This document shows positions 44,364-58,871 of a stretch of 64,000 nt of DNA, piece after piece. The stretch is from Paractinoplanes bogorensis (GTDB lineage Bacteria; Actinomycetota; Actinomycetes; Mycobacteriales; Micromonosporaceae). Within the stretch, counting starts at the first letter, position 1. Every line of letters begins with the position of its first letter. The stretch is from positions 1-64,000 of the forward strand of contig NZ_JAHKKG010000001.1 of assembly GCF_018829635.1 (NCBI RefSeq), read 5' to 3'. The notes below the pieces were generated by a model. That model saw only the letters and a program-made list of their open reading frames with translations. It was not told the origin of the DNA and did no database searches. The position numbers and the translations under genes were made by a program.

Positions 44364-44777
44364 CTATCGCGGCTGAGATGCCCGTCTAGTGGATGCTGGC
44401 CTGGGCGGGAATTCCTGCGCAGGGGCGCAGTGGAGCTCTGGTGAGCGGGCGATGGCGACCATCTCCTCGAGTCGTTTGATTGCCGTGGACAAGCCGGCCA
44501 GGCGCTGCGCCAGTACCTCGCGTCGGGCCAGGAGTTCGGCGACGAGTTCTTCCGATGATTCACCGGCGGCTACGGCGTTCAGAATCGGTCTGATCTCGTT
44601 GCTGACCAGGCCGGCCCCGAGCAGTTGCTGGATGAGGTCGACGCGGTCCAGTGTCTCCTGCGGGTACTCGCGCTGCCTTCCGGGTGTCCGCTCAGCCTCG
44701 ATCAACCCGTTGGCCTCGTAGTGGCGCAGCGAGCGAGGGCTCACCCCGGTCGCCGCGGACAGTTCGCCGATCTTCAT
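44364..44777 (-). CDS. MerR-family transcriptional regulator
   Basis: The 137-aa protein begins MKIGELSAATGVSPRSLRHYE, the MerR helix-turn-helix, followed by a wing and a coiled dimerisation helix. No Cys cluster for metal sensing is present, so it likely senses a small molecule or oxidant. ATG 44777 is 8 nt after AAGGAG. The divergent SDR gene is its likely target, since a 20-bp perfect palindrome lies between them. Confidence 0.9.
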   Translation of the reverse strand: MKIGELSAATGVSPRSLRHYEANGLIEAERTPGRQREYPQETLDRVDLIQQLLGAGLVSNEIRPILNAVAAGESSEELVAELLARREVLAQRLAGLSTAIKRLEEMVAIARSPELHCAPAQEFPPRPASTRRASQPR

Positions 44778-44792
44778 TCGACAACTCCTTGC

Positions 44793-44826
44793 ACTTGACA
44801 TGCATGTCAAGTTTTTGCCTTGACAG
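44793..44826. promoter_or_regulatory. MerR operator between MerR and SDR genes
   Basis: A perfect 20-bp palindrome built on CTTGACATGCATGTCAAG occupies 44793-44812. It contains TTGACA in both directions; a further TTGACA lies at 44821-44826. MerR proteins bind such long dyads between promoter elements. Confidence 0.75.
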
Positions 44827-44860
44827 GCAGGCATCCGCAACCCACTCCACGAGGAACGAC

Positions 44861-47378
<2,518 letters not shown>

Positions 47379-47413
47379 GGGGGTTTCCTGTCCGTGTGAG
47401 TGAGATGCGGAGG

Positions 47414-48403
47414 TCACCAGGCGTACGCCTGCGGGGCTGCGCCGCCGGGGCCGGGCCAGATCTCGTCGAGCCGGGCCAGCGTCTGCGGGGTCAGCGAGAT
47501 CGTCAGAGCACGTAAGGTGCCAGTGATCTGGTCGGCGGTACGCGGGCCGGTGATGGTGGCGGTCACGGCTGGTTGGTGGAGCAGCCAGGCCATGGCGACG
47601 TCGGCGGGTTGCTCGCCCAGCTCGCGGCAGAGCGCTTCGTACGCCTCGAGTTGGGCGCGTTTTCCCTCGATCTGTCGCTGGATGCGCTCGGAGGCCCGGC
47701 GCCCCTTGCTCGCCTTGTCGAGCGCCCCGCCGAGCAGGCCGCCCGCCAGCGGGCTGTAGGGGATCAGCCCGAGGCCGAAATGCCGGGCGGCGGGGATGAC
47801 TTCCAGCTCGATCATGCGGGCGTTGAGGTTGTAGACGCTCTGTTCGCTGATCAGGCCGAGGAAGTGCCGGGCTGCGGCGTTGTTCTGGGCGGTGGCGATG
47901 TCCCACCCGGCGAAGTTGCTGCTCCCGACGTACAGGATCTTGCCTTCGCGGACGAGCTGTTCCATTGCCTGCCAGATCTCGTCCCAAGGGGTGCTGCGGT
48001 CGATGTGGTGCATCTCGTAGAGGTCGATGTGGTCGGTCTTCAGCCGCCGCAGGCTGTCCTCGCAGGCCCGGCGAATGTGGTAGGCGGACAGGCCGCGGTC
48101 GTTGGGGCCGGTGCCCATCGGCTGGTAGACCTTGGTGGCCAGGACGATCTGGTCGCGGCGTCCGGTGTCCTGGGACAGCCAGTCCCCGATGAATTCCTCG
48201 GAGATGCCGTAGCCCTGTTTCATGTCCGGCGATTGCGGGCCGCCGTAGACGTCAGCGGTGTCGATGAAGTTGATCCCGGCGTCCAGTGCCGCATCCAGGA
48301 TGCTGACGCTGTCGGGCTGGTCGGTTTCCATGCCGAAGTTCATGGTGCCCAGCGCGATCCGGCTGACTTTCAGGCCGCTGCGGCCGAGGTTTCGGTACTC
48401 CAC
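47414..48403 (-). CDS. Aldo/keto reductase (paralog 3, first of operon)
   Basis: The 329-aa enzyme has the AKR motifs IDTADVYGG, ATKVYQ and YEMHHID. It is more distant from the other two AKRs in the cluster. GTG 48403 follows AAGGA with good spacing. It is the first gene of the operon AKR-reductase-AKR and lies next to the duplicated divergent promoter at 48433-48532. Substrate unknown; aldehyde detoxification is plausible. Confidence 0.88.
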   Translation of the reverse strand: MEYRNLGRSGLKVSRIALGTMNFGMETDQPDSVSILDAALDAGINFIDTADVYGGPQSPDMKQGYGISEEFIGDWLSQDTGRRDQIVLATKVYQPMGTGPNDRGLSAYHIRRACEDSLRRLKTDHIDLYEMHHIDRSTPWDEIWQAMEQLVREGKILYVGSSNFAGWDIATAQNNAAARHFLGLISEQSVYNLNARMIELEVIPAARHFGLGLIPYSPLAGGLLGGALDKASKGRRASERIQRQIEGKRAQLEAYEALCRELGEQPADVAMAWLLHQPAVTATITGPRTADQITGTLRALTISLTPQTLARLDEIWPGPGGAAPQAYAW

Positions 48404-48432
48404 GATCCGTCCTTGCCATGAGCTGATGACGC

Positions 48433-48532
48433 CACTCAGCGTAGGCACGTCGAGGCCCGGTCTGGGATGTGCTGTCAGTACACCTGAAACCAGCAAATCC
48501 TTGCTGGGGAACCGTCGTGCTTGTATGAACGC
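48433..48532. promoter_or_regulatory. Divergent promoter module 1 (duplicate of 53060-53159)
   Basis: This 100-bp module aligns without gaps to 53060-53159, with 73 identical bases by hand count. It includes a 15-bp identical block (48433-48447) holding the minus-strand -10 TACGCT and a 27-bp identical core (48463-48489) containing CTGTCAGTACACCTG. The plus-strand -10 TTGTAT (48521-48526) lies 6 nt before the MFS ATG. It probably drives the AKR operon and the MFS gene together. Confidence 0.8.
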
Positions 48533-49762
48533 ATGGTTTCCCCTGGTCCGCGCGGACCGTCCACGTCACTCTCAGCGACTGAGAACGGCACCATGCGGCG
48601 AACCATGACGCCGGGACTGACCGTCCTGTTCGCGGCGGCGGCCGGGGCGGCCGTCGGCAATCTGTACTGGGCGCAGCCGCTGCTCGACCTGATCGCCGCT
48701 GACCTGCACGCCTCGCACACCGTTGCGGGCTGGCTGATCACCGCCACCCAGCTCGGCTACGCCGCAGGAATCCTGCTGATCGTGCCGCTCGGCGACGTCG
48801 TCGACCGGCGTCGCCTGATCCCCGTGATGATGTCGTGCGCCGCCGCGGCGCTCGTGGTTTGTGCGGTGTCGCCGTCGATCGGTGTGCTGCTGGCCGCCAT
48901 CACGGTGCTCGGGCTCACCACCGTGGCCGGGCAGATCCTCACGCCTCTGGCCGGGGATCTGGCCGACGACGCCCACCGCGGCCGGACCGTCGGAACCGTC
49001 GCCTCCGGCATCCTCATCGGGATTCTGAGCTCCCGTACGATCAGCGGTCTGGTCGCCCAGGTCGCCGGCTGGCGCGCGATCTACCTGGCCGCGGCGGTGC
49101 TGACGCTGACGATGGGCCTGCTGCTTGCCCGGGCCCTCCCCACGCTGGCGCCCAAGACCCGGATGACGTACCCCGCTCTGATCGCATCGGTGTTCCGGGT
49201 GATCGCGCGGCAGCGCGCGGTGCGATGGACGCTGGTACTGGCGTCCACCGGGTTCGCCGCCTTCACGATGTTCTGGACCGCGCTCACCTTCCTGCTCAGC
49301 GGGCCGCCGTTCCACTACCCGGTCTCGATCATCGGTCTCTTCGGCCTGGCCGGTCTGGCCGGCGCGTTCGGCGCCCAGCGCGCCGGGCGGCTGCACGACC
49401 GTGGCTGGTCCCTGCCCGCGACCGGTATCGGCTGGGGCGTGGTCCTCATCGCGTTCGTCTTGCTGAGGTTCGCGGGGCACTCCGTGCCGCTGCTGATCGT
49501 TGCCATCATCATGCTCGATGTGGCGATCCAGGGCGTGGCGATCCTCAACCAGACCCGCCTGTTCGCCCTGTCGTCCGAAGCTCGCAGCCGGCTCAACACC
49601 GCGTACGTCACGAGCAACTTCCTCGGTGGGGCCGCCGGGTCGGCCGCCGCCACGGTGCTGTGGTCGGCCGGCGGCTGGACCGCCGTCACGGCAGCGGGGA
49701 CCGCGTTGAGCCTGTTCGCGTTGCTGGTCTGGGTGATCGGCCGCCGTGGCCCGCTGCGCCCG

Positions 49763-49768
<6 letters not shown>
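48533..49768 (+). CDS. MFS transporter, arabinose-efflux/DHA1-like
   Basis: The 411-aa membrane protein has about 12 hydrophobic segments and the GNLYWAQPLLDLIAADL and PLGDVVDRRRL motifs of a DHA1 exporter. ATG 48533 is chosen because the aligned second module places its start at the same distance from its -10 box (leaderless). An alternative ATG at 48593 would remove 20 hydrophilic residues. It is divergent from the AKR operon and probably coexpressed. Confidence 0.87.
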
Positions 49769-52134
<2,366 letters not shown>

Positions 52135-52197
52135 TTATCCCTTTCGAAGGGCAGGGTGGAGCCGGCATTGGCCGGTGAGAGCGAGCGGCGAGCTTTG

Positions 52198-53058
52198 TCA
52201 GCGAGGAGTGGGGCTGTTCTGGGTTGCCGACCAGCTGGCCAGCATGCGCAGCCCGTCAGCCGACGGGCTGCCCGGCTCGGCGGTGAAGACCAGCATGGTC
52301 AGGCCCGGCTCGCCCGGCATCTCGAGCGACTCGTACGTCAAATGCAGCTCCCCCACCACCGGGTGACGGAAATGCTTCGCCCCGGTGCTGTGCAGCCGCA
52401 CGTCGTGCGCGGCCCACCGGGTCCGGAACGCGTCGCTACGCGTCGACAGCTCGCCGACCAGGTCGGACAGCCCCTTGTCGTACGGATCCCGGCCGGCCTC
52501 GGTCCGCAACAACGCCACGGTCTCGTCCAAGGCGCGGTCCCAATCGAACCAGAAGTCCCTGGCCCGCGGGTCGAGGAAATTGAACCGGGCCGTATTGGCC
52601 GGTTTGACCGGGCTGTCGAACGCGGGCGCGTACAGCGCGCGGGCGAGCGCATTCGCGACCAGGATGTCGAGACGACCGTTGCGCACATACGCCGGAACCT
52701 CGGTCATCCCGTCGAGCATGTACTGGACGCTCGGCCGCAACGCCGTGCCCGGCGACCGGCGGCGGCGTTGCGTGGCCGGGCCACCGGCGCGGGCCAGATC
52801 GTACAGGTGGGACCGCTCGGCCTCGTCGAGCTGCAACGCCCGCGCGAGGGCGTCCAGGACGCTGTCGGACGCACCGGACAGGTTGCCGCGCTCCAGCTGC
52901 GCGTAATACTCGATGCTCACCCCGGCCAGCTCGGCGACCTCACCGCGGCGCAACCCGGGCACCTTGCGCCGCCCGCGTTCCGGCAGTCCGGCCTGCGCCG
53001 GGCTGATCTTCGCTCGGCGCGAGCTGAGAAACGTACGGATCTCGTCGCGGTTGTCCAC
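52198..53058 (-). CDS. XRE-family regulator, MmyB-like
   Basis: The 286-aa protein has an N-terminal XRE helix-turn-helix (RRGEVAELAGVSIEYYAQLERGN) and a C-terminal MmyB-like PAS domain containing ILVANALARALYAP. Such regulators control redox and metabolic genes in actinobacteria. GTG 53058 lies 6 nt after the -10 TACGCT on the minus strand, so it is leaderless. It sits at the duplicated module and is the best candidate to bind both copies. Confidence 0.88.
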   Translation of the reverse strand: MDNRDEIRTFLSSRRAKISPAQAGLPERGRRKVPGLRRGEVAELAGVSIEYYAQLERGNLSGASDSVLDALARALQLDEAERSHLYDLARAGGPATQRRRRSPGTALRPSVQYMLDGMTEVPAYVRNGRLDILVANALARALYAPAFDSPVKPANTARFNFLDPRARDFWFDWDRALDETVALLRTEAGRDPYDKGLSDLVGELSTRSDAFRTRWAAHDVRLHSTGAKHFRHPVVGELHLTYESLEMPGEPGLTMLVFTAEPGSPSADGLRMLASWSATQNSPTPR

Positions 53059-53059
53059 C

Positions 53060-53159
53060 CACTCAGCGTAGGCAGAGCACGGGCCTTGTTGGGATGTGCT
53101 GTCAGTACACCTGAAAGCAGCAACTCCCAGGCAGCGGACCCGCAGGCTTCTATTGACCC
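53060..53159. promoter_or_regulatory. Divergent promoter module 2
   Basis: The module aligns gap-free to 48433-48532. Its 27-bp core is at 53090-53116, the minus -10 TACGCT at 53065-53070 (XRE) and the plus -10 TTCTAT at 53148-53153, 6 nt before the DUF2255 ATG. Both starts are leaderless. The core is placed between the two promoters and could be one shared operator. Confidence 0.8.
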
Positions 53160-53540
53160 ATGGCCGCATGGGACACCGCCGACTTCACCCTGATCAGCTC
53201 CGCCGATGAACTGCGCATCACCTCAGCGGCGCCCGACGGACAGCTCCGGACGCCGGTGCCGATCTGGGTGGTTGCGCACAACGGCGCGCTGTTTGTCCGG
53301 TCCGCACGCGGCGTCTCCGCCCGCTGGTATCGAGGGATCCGGGAACGACACGAGGGACACATCGACGCGGCCGGCATCGGCGCCGAGGTCTTCGTGGCTG
53401 ACATCGCCGCTGACGACGCCGTCCAGGAGCAGGTGGACGCCGCCTACCGCAAGAAGTACGGCCGCTACGGGGCCTCCTACATCGCCATGATGCTCGCCCC
53501 GCAAGCACGCGCCGCGACCCTCGCCGTCACCCCTCGTTGA
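53160..53540 (+). CDS. DUF2255-family protein
   Basis: The 126-aa protein shows the DUF2255 pattern (AWDTADFTLISSADELRI, PIWVVAHNGALFVRSARG and WYRGI). This resembles the small split-barrel flavin or F420-binding fold of nitroreductase-like proteins, so a redox role is possible. The ATG at 53160 is leaderless. It is the first of a three-gene unit (DUF2255, AhpD-like, ADH). Confidence 0.82.
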   Translation: MAAWDTADFTLISSADELRITSAAPDGQLRTPVPIWVVAHNGALFVRSARGVSARWYRGIRERHEGHIDAAGIGAEVFVADIAADDAVQEQVDAAYRKKYGRYGASYIAMMLAPQARAATLAVTPR

Positions 53541-53549
53541 GGAGAACTC

Positions 53550-53885
53550 ATGAGTCAGAAAGAACCGTCGGGCGCCGAGAAGATGTTCGGCGACTTCGCT
53601 CCGGCGCTCGTGCACTACACCGATGACGTGCTGTTCGGCGAGATCTGGGAACGCAAGGAACTCGCCGCCCGCGACCGCAGTCTGGTAACCGTGGCCGCCC
53701 TGCTCACCAGCGGAAGCACTGAGCAGCTCGTCTTTCACCTCGCGTACGCCAAGCAGAACGGTGTGACCGAGACCGAGCTGATCGAGGCCATCACCCATCT
53801 CGCGTTCTACTCCGGATGGCCCAAGGCCATGTCCGCCATGGCGGTCGCCAAGCAGGTGTTCAGCCCCACGACCAAGGAGAACTGA
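53550..53885 (+). CDS. Carboxymuconolactone decarboxylase (AhpD-like) protein
   Basis: The 111-aa protein matches the CMD/AhpD family (ARDRSLVTVAALLTSGSTEQLVFHLAYAKQNGVTETEL pattern). The usual CxxC of peroxidase AhpD is absent, so it is more like the decarboxylase-type or an accessory protein. GAGGAG precedes the ATG. It is cotranscribed with DUF2255 and ADH. Confidence 0.87.
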   Translation: MSQKEPSGAEKMFGDFAPALVHYTDDVLFGEIWERKELAARDRSLVTVAALLTSGSTEQLVFHLAYAKQNGVTETELIEAITHLAFYSGWPKAMSAMAVAKQVFSPTTKEN

Positions 53886-53887
53886 CG

Positions 53888-54910
53888 GTGCGTCAGGCAA
53901 TCATGTACGGCCCCGGCGACGTCCGCGTCGAAGAGCGCGACAGGCCGGTCCTGCTCGCGCCGACCGACGCGATCATCCGGGTAACGGCCGCCTGCGTCTG
54001 CGGTTCTGACCTGTGGCCGTGGCGCGGCATCGAGCAGACGGCCGGGCCGACCCCGATGGGCCACGAGTATGTCGGCATCGTTGAGGAGGTCGGCGCCGAA
54101 GTCGCCCGGATCAAGCCGGGCCAGTTCGTCATCGGCTCCTTCATGGCTTCCGACAACACCTGCGAGATCTGCCAGGCCGGCTACCAGAGTCGATGCATCC
54201 ACGTCGAGTTCGTCGGCGCCGGTGGCGCTCAGGCCGAGTACCTGCGTGTACCGCTCGCCGATGGCACCCTGGTCGCCACCCCCGAACTCCCACCTGCCGA
54301 TCTCGTCCCGTCCCTGCTGACCGCCTCCGACGTCCTCGGTACCGGCTGGTTCGGCGCTGTCGCCGCCGAGGCCGGACCGGGTAAGACCGTCGCGGTCGTC
54401 GGTGACGGCGCCGTCGGCCTGCACGCCATCCTCGCCGCGAAACATCTCGGCGCCGAGCGGATCATCGCGATGAGCAGGCACGAGTCCCGGCAGAAGCTCG
54501 CCTTGGACTTCGGCGCCACCGACATCGTCACCGAACGCGGCGATGAAGGCGTAGCACGGATCAAGGACATGACCGGCGGGTACGGCGCCCACTCGGTGAT
54601 CGAAGCGGTCGGCACCCAGGAATCGATGATGCAGGCCATCCGCTCCACCCGTGCCGGTGGCCACGTCGGCTACGTCGGCGTCGCCCACGGCGTCGAACTG
54701 CCCGGCACCGAACTGTTCTTCGCCGAGGTGCACCTGCTCGGTGGACCCGCTCCGGTCCGCCGCTTCCTGCCCGAGCTCATCGATCTGATCCTCACCCGTG
54801 AGATCGACCCGGGCCGGGTCTTCGACCTTGACCTCCCACTCGCCGAAGCGGCGCAGGGATACCGGGCCATGGACGACCGCCGCGCGATCAAAACGCTGCT
54901 CCGACCCTGA
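53888..54910 (+). CDS. Zinc-dependent alcohol dehydrogenase
   Basis: The 340-aa enzyme has the medium-chain ADH motifs: catalytic zinc site CGSDLWPW and GHEYVG, a partial structural-zinc set (CEICQAGYQSRC) and the Rossmann loop GDGAVGLHA. It oxidises alcohols or reduces aldehydes with NAD(P). GTG 53888 lies 2 nt after the AhpD-like stop. It ends the operon that starts at the module 53060-53159. Confidence 0.9.
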   Translation: MRQAIMYGPGDVRVEERDRPVLLAPTDAIIRVTAACVCGSDLWPWRGIEQTAGPTPMGHEYVGIVEEVGAEVARIKPGQFVIGSFMASDNTCEICQAGYQSRCIHVEFVGAGGAQAEYLRVPLADGTLVATPELPPADLVPSLLTASDVLGTGWFGAVAAEAGPGKTVAVVGDGAVGLHAILAAKHLGAERIIAMSRHESRQKLALDFGATDIVTERGDEGVARIKDMTGGYGAHSVIEAVGTQESMMQAIRSTRAGGHVGYVGVAHGVELPGTELFFAEVHLLGGPAPVRRFLPELIDLILTREIDPGRVFDLDLPLAEAAQGYRAMDDRRAIKTLLRP

Positions 54911-55497
54911 TCGGAAGACACATGCAACTTCAGGCAGTACGACCGACGATCAAAACGCCGGCCCAGAACTTCACCCGCGACGCCTGTCAGACGGCACCGG
55001 GCGGAAACTGAGTGGTGGGAGCAGGTTGGTGACAACGGGGGAAACCTCGGATCGTGGCTCCGCGGTGGGGTAACAACCTGGGACCCCAGAGTCAGGTTGA
55101 GGCACGTTGCCATCAGATAGTTCTCGGCTCGTTGTCAAGGGTTGTTTCGTCGTTCCTGGTTCTGTATGGCGGCCGATCCACTCCAGGATCTCCAGTATGG
55201 AAGCCGCCTGTCCTGCTTCGAGTTGCCGACCGCGTTCACCGTCCACGAGGGTGATCTCGTAGTCGAACTCAACCTCCCGGCCTGCTCCCATGCTTCACCT
55301 CAGCACGAGCCCAGCCCAGCACGGAATATCGGTAACCCCACCGGGTGACCTGCCGCCTCAGCTCAAAGTGCGCCCGCGCCAACCTGCTCCCTGGCGGTGC
55401 TCTCGCGGCGTTAGTCTCTGAGGTGTATACACGCAGCTCAGCTGGGTCGCCGGAGGATCATCCAATCCGGACATTCACCCGAAAGTGGCGCAAAGGG
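54911..55497. other. Intergenic region with one possible small gene
   Basis: It holds the small open frame at 54971-55291 on the minus strand and a GTGTATACAC palindrome near 55423. No mobile-element gene, integrase or att repeat is seen despite the neighbouring tRNA. Confidence 0.4.
54971..55291 (-). CDS. Possible small protein, unknown
   Basis: The 106-aa frame starts with ATG 55291, 6 nt after GAGGTGA, and its first about 55 residues read as a plausible folded segment (EVEFDYEITLVDGERG, ILEILEWIGRH). The rest looks like readthrough into noncoding text. It may be a truncated gene. Confidence is low. Confidence 0.35.
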   Translation of the reverse strand: MGAGREVEFDYEITLVDGERGRQLEAGQAASILEILEWIGRHTEPGTTKQPLTTSRELSDGNVPQPDSGVPGCYPTAEPRSEVSPVVTNLLPPLSFRPVPSDRRRG

Positions 55498-55569
55498 TGC
55501 CCCCGGCAGGATTCGAACCTGCGCTTTCGCCTCCGGAGGGCGACGCTCTATCCCCTGAGCTACGGGGGC
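55498..55569 (-). tRNA. tRNA-Arg (CCG)
   Basis: The minus strand folds as a 72-nt cloverleaf: acceptor GCCCCCG with CGGGGGC, D arm GCTC/GAGC, anticodon stem TCGCC/GGCGA with loop CTCCGGA (anticodon CCG), and T arm with GGTTCGAATCC. The CCA end is not encoded. It reads CGG arginine codons, common in this GC-rich genome. Confidence 0.95.
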
Positions 55570-55641
55570 TCAGTGGTTTCAGAGACTAGCAGGCGGCAAA
55601 CCGCCGCCGCCAACCGGTATCCGGCTTGCGGCGGCGATTCG

Positions 55642-56295
55642 TCACTTCGGCTGGAGTTGTTGCAGGAGGCTGTCGATGAGGCCGAGTTCGCTCTGCTGGC
55701 CCGAGACCATGGTCTGGGCGAGCCAGGTCACGTCTTTGTCGTCGGACAGCTGGATGATCTCTTGGGCCATGTGGATGCCGCCCAGGTGGTGGGCCCTCAT
55801 CAGGGTGAGGAACTGCACGTCGAGGTCGTTTCCGGTGGCCTTGCGGAGTTCGGCCAGCTGGGCCGGTGTGGCCATGCCGGGCATCAGGCCGTTGACGACT
55901 GAGCCGGCCGAGCCGGGCATCCACGCCATCGGCTCTTGGGAGCTGGTCGGGCTGAGGCCCCAGTCGCGCAGCCACGCCTGCATGTAGCCGATCTGGCCGT
56001 GCTGGGTGAGGGCGATGTCGCCGGCCAGGGTGACGATGCGCGGGTTGGTCGAGTTGGCGTGGGCCAGCATCGACATCTCGACCGCCTGGGCGTGGTGGGT
56101 CGACATGTCGCGCAGGAAGCCGGCCTCGACCGAGTCGTCACCGGGGTGGGTGAACCGCGGGATGAGCAGGCCCGCGCCGACGCCGAGGGCCAGGCCGAGC
56201 ACCAGGACGGCGACCACGAGCCAGGATCGGGTGCGCCGGTCGGCGGGAGCGGCAACCGCGGTCGCCGCTCCCGCCGGATCGGTGGTGACGGGCAT
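55642..56295 (-). CDS. DUF305 membrane-anchored protein
   Basis: The 217-aa protein has an N-terminal membrane segment (about 25-47) and an extracytoplasmic helical DUF305 domain with DMSTHHAQAVEM and MRAHHLGGIHMA. These His/Met-rich pairs suggest metal (copper) binding. ATG 56295 overlaps the stop of the upstream DUF3105 gene by one base (TGATG), so the two are made together. Confidence 0.88.
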   Translation of the reverse strand: MPVTTDPAGAATAVAAPADRRTRSWLVVAVLVLGLALGVGAGLLIPRFTHPGDDSVEAGFLRDMSTHHAQAVEMSMLAHANSTNPRIVTLAGDIALTQHGQIGYMQAWLRDWGLSPTSSQEPMAWMPGSAGSVVNGLMPGMATPAQLAELRKATGNDLDVQFLTLMRAHHLGGIHMAQEIIQLSDDKDVTWLAQTMVSGQQSELGLIDSLLQQLQPK

Positions 56296-57116
56296 CAGCT
56301 ACCGCTCGTCATGCCCGGCGTCGTGGCGGCGGCCTGCAGCGGGCCGGTGGTGGTGTTGCCGCTGGAGCAGGCGGCTCCGGGCTCCATCGACGCGTTGAGG
56401 CGGGCGTCCTTGATGAAGTCGTCGATCTTGCTGTCGTTCACGTCGTCGGTCTTGTACTGGTAGCCCCAGACCTGGACGGACACGTTCTTGTCGAGGCCCG
56501 CGTAGGGCGACATGAACATGTAGTCCTGGCCTTCGACCTTCTTCTGCAGCACGGCGACCTGGTCGGCGGCGAGGCCCTGCTTGTAGGTCACCCACACGGC
56601 GCCGTGCTCGAGGCTGTGCACCGCGTGCTCGTTGGCGATGGGCTGGGCGTAGACGTCGCCCATGCAGTTCTGCCAGACGCTGTTGTGGGCGCCGCCGACG
56701 GGCGGGCTCGTCACGTAGGTCTGGGTGCCTTCCTTGTGGTCGCGGGCGTCGATCGCGGCGTTCTTCTGCGCGCGGTAGTCGACCACGCCGGAGATCGCGT
56801 TGAGCTTCTCCTCCCAGCCCTTCGAGCCCTGGACGGCGGCGAAGACGCCGTAGCCGATGATGCCGACGGCGACCAGGACGACCGCGCCGGCCACGGCGAT
56901 GGGGCCCCAGTTGCGGCCGCCGGAGACCTTGACAGGGGCGACGGGCTTACGGCCCTTGCCGCCCTTGGCGCCGGGCTTCTTGGCGCCGGGCTTGGTCGAA
57001 GAAGAGCCGGGCTTGGTCGAAGAAGAGCCGCCGGCGGGCGGCTTGCCCTGACCGGAGGTCTTGGTGACCTTGACGGAGGACGGGACCCGCTCGGGACCCG
57101 GCGTGCTCATGCTCAT
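56295..57116 (-). CDS. DUF3105 membrane protein
   Basis: The 273-aa protein has a basic Lys/Gly/Ser/Pro-rich cytoplasmic N-terminus, one membrane segment (about 72-92) and an extracytoplasmic DUF3105 domain with PPVGGAHNSVWQNCMGDVY and SLEHGAVWVTY. A 21-bp tandem duplication encodes two SSSTKPG units at about 31-44. The DUF305-DUF3105 pair is frequent in actinobacteria; function is unknown but a metal or oxidative role is suspected. ATG 57116 is chosen with the AGG site upstream. Confidence 0.86.
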   Translation of the reverse strand: MSMSTPGPERVPSSVKVTKTSGQGKPPAGGSSSTKPGSSSTKPGAKKPGAKGGKGRKPVAPVKVSGGRNWGPIAVAGAVVLVAVGIIGYGVFAAVQGSKGWEEKLNAISGVVDYRAQKNAAIDARDHKEGTQTYVTSPPVGGAHNSVWQNCMGDVYAQPIANEHAVHSLEHGAVWVTYKQGLAADQVAVLQKKVEGQDYMFMSPYAGLDKNVSVQVWGYQYKTDDVNDSKIDDFIKDARLNASMEPGAACSSGNTTTGPLQAAATTPGMTSGS

Positions 57117-57189
57117 CGTGCCTCGTCGATCTCTTGAATGCGGGAGGGCGGGGCTCGGGTGGCCACCGAGCGGCAAAGTCTACCCCCGA

Positions 57190-57204
57190 TAGCATGGCGT
57201 AGTG
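57190..57204 (+). promoter_or_regulatory. Leaderless-type promoter of argS
   Basis: A -10-like TAGCAT (57190-57195) lies 6 nt before the GTG start, with no ribosome site. The arrangement matches other leaderless starts in this window. Confidence 0.45.
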
Positions 57205-58869
57205 ACTCCCGCCAAGCTTGCTGCCACCGTTCTCTCAGCTGCTCGTGCCGTGTTCGAGACCCGCGGGCTCGACATCTCGGCTCTGCCTGAGGCGACGACG
57301 GTCGAGCGACCCCGCAACCCCGAGCACGGTGACTACGCCTCCACGCTGGCCATGCAGCTGGGCAAGAAGGCCGGGGTGGCGCCGCGTGAGCTGGCCGCCG
57401 CGCTGGCCGAGGAGCTGGGCCGTCAGCCGGGCGTCAAGTCGGTCGAGATCGCCGGTCCGGGCTTCCTCAACATCCGTCTCGACGCGGCCGCGGCCGGGGT
57501 GCTGGCCCGCGACATCGTGGTGGCCGGCTCCGCCTACGGGCATTCCGACACGTTGACCGGCGAGCGGATCAACCTGGAGTTCGTGAGCGCCAACCCGACC
57601 GGCCCGGTGCACATCGGCGGCGTGCGGTGGGCCGCGGTCGGCGACGCGCTCTCCCGGCTGCTGCGGGCCGCGGGCGCGACGGTCGGCACGGAGTACTACT
57701 TCAACGACGCCGGGTCCCAGATCGACCGGTTCGCGAAGTCTCTCTACGCGAGCGCGAAGGGCGAGCCCGCCCCCGAGGACGGTTACGGCGGCGCCTACAT
57801 CGCCGAGATCGCAGAAAAGGTCGTCAAAGAAGCACCGGAGGTGACGAGCCAGGAGGAAGGTACAGCGCTCGAGACCTTCCGGCGGGTCGGCGTCGACCTG
57901 ATGTTCGCCGAGATCAAGCAGTCGCTCGACGAGTTCGGTGTGCACTTCGACACCTACTTCAACGAGAAGGACCTGCACGAGCGGGGCGAACTGCAGGAGG
58001 CCCTCGACCGGCTGCGCGAGCAGGGCCACATCTTCGAGGCCGACGGCGCGACCTGGCTGCGGACGACCGAGTTCGGCGACGACAAGGACCGGGTGCTCCG
58101 CAAGTCGGACGGCGACTGGACCTATTTCGCGGCCGACTGCGCCTACTACCTGGACAAGCGCAAGCGGGGCTTCGACCGGGTCGTGATCATGCTGGGGGCC
58201 GACCATCACGGCTACATCGGCCGGATGAAGGCGATGTCGGCCTGCTTCGGCGACGACCCGGCGGTCAACCTCGAGATCCTGATCGGCCAGCTGGTCAGCC
58301 TGGTGCGCGACGGCGAGCCGGTCCGGATGAGCAAGCGCGCCGGCACCGTGGTGACCCTGGAGGACTTCGTCGACGCGCTCGGGGTCGACGCGACCCGGTA
58401 CGCGCTGGCCCGCTATTCGTCCGACTCGCCGATCAACCTCGACATCGAGCGGTGGACCCGGCGTAACAACGACAACCCGGTCTATTACGTGCAATATGTC
58501 GCGGCCCGGTCGGCCAACGTCGCCCGCAACGCTCAGGAGAAGGGCGTGCGTCGCGGTGAGGCGGCCGACTTCCACCCCGAGTTGCTGACCCACGAGAAGG
58601 AGAACGACCTCCTCAAGGCGCTGGGCGAATATCCGGACGTGGTGGCCCGCTCGGCCGCGCTGCGCGAGCCGCACCACGTGGCCCGCTATCTCGAAGAGGT
58701 CGCCGGGGCCTACCACCGCTTCTACGACAAGTGCCCGGTGTCGCCCAAGAGCGGTGACGACCCGATCACCGACGTCAACGTCGCGCGACTCTGGCTCAAC
58801 GACGCCACCCGTACGGTGATTGCCAACGGTTTGGCCCTGCTCGGCGTCTCGGCGCCCGAAAGGATGTAG
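57202..58869 (+). CDS. argS: Arginyl-tRNA synthetase
   Basis: The 555-aa class I synthetase charges tRNA-Arg with arginine. The HIGH-type motif is HIGG (in GPVHIGGVR) and the KMSKS-type motif is RMSKRAG; the N-terminal additional domain and C-terminal anticodon-binding helices are present. GTG 57202 is leaderless. It heads the argS-lysA-hom-thrC order typical of actinobacteria. A tRNA-Arg gene lies 1.6 kb away. Confidence 0.97.
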   Translation: MTPAKLAATVLSAARAVFETRGLDISALPEATTVERPRNPEHGDYASTLAMQLGKKAGVAPRELAAALAEELGRQPGVKSVEIAGPGFLNIRLDAAAAGVLARDIVVAGSAYGHSDTLTGERINLEFVSANPTGPVHIGGVRWAAVGDALSRLLRAAGATVGTEYYFNDAGSQIDRFAKSLYASAKGEPAPEDGYGGAYIAEIAEKVVKEAPEVTSQEEGTALETFRRVGVDLMFAEIKQSLDEFGVHFDTYFNEKDLHERGELQEALDRLREQGHIFEADGATWLRTTEFGDDKDRVLRKSDGDWTYFAADCAYYLDKRKRGFDRVVIMLGADHHGYIGRMKAMSACFGDDPAVNLEILIGQLVSLVRDGEPVRMSKRAGTVVTLEDFVDALGVDATRYALARYSSDSPINLDIERWTRRNNDNPVYYVQYVAARSANVARNAQEKGVRRGEAADFHPELLTHEKENDLLKALGEYPDVVARSAALREPHHVARYLEEVAGAYHRFYDKCPVSPKSGDDPITDVNVARLWLNDATRTVIANGLALLGVSAPERM

Positions 58870-58871
58870 GG

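Noticed and set aside
55498..55569. tRNA-Arg as an integration site for the 44-55 kb cluster
   Set aside because: No integrase, no duplicated tRNA 3' end and no abrupt composition change were seen.
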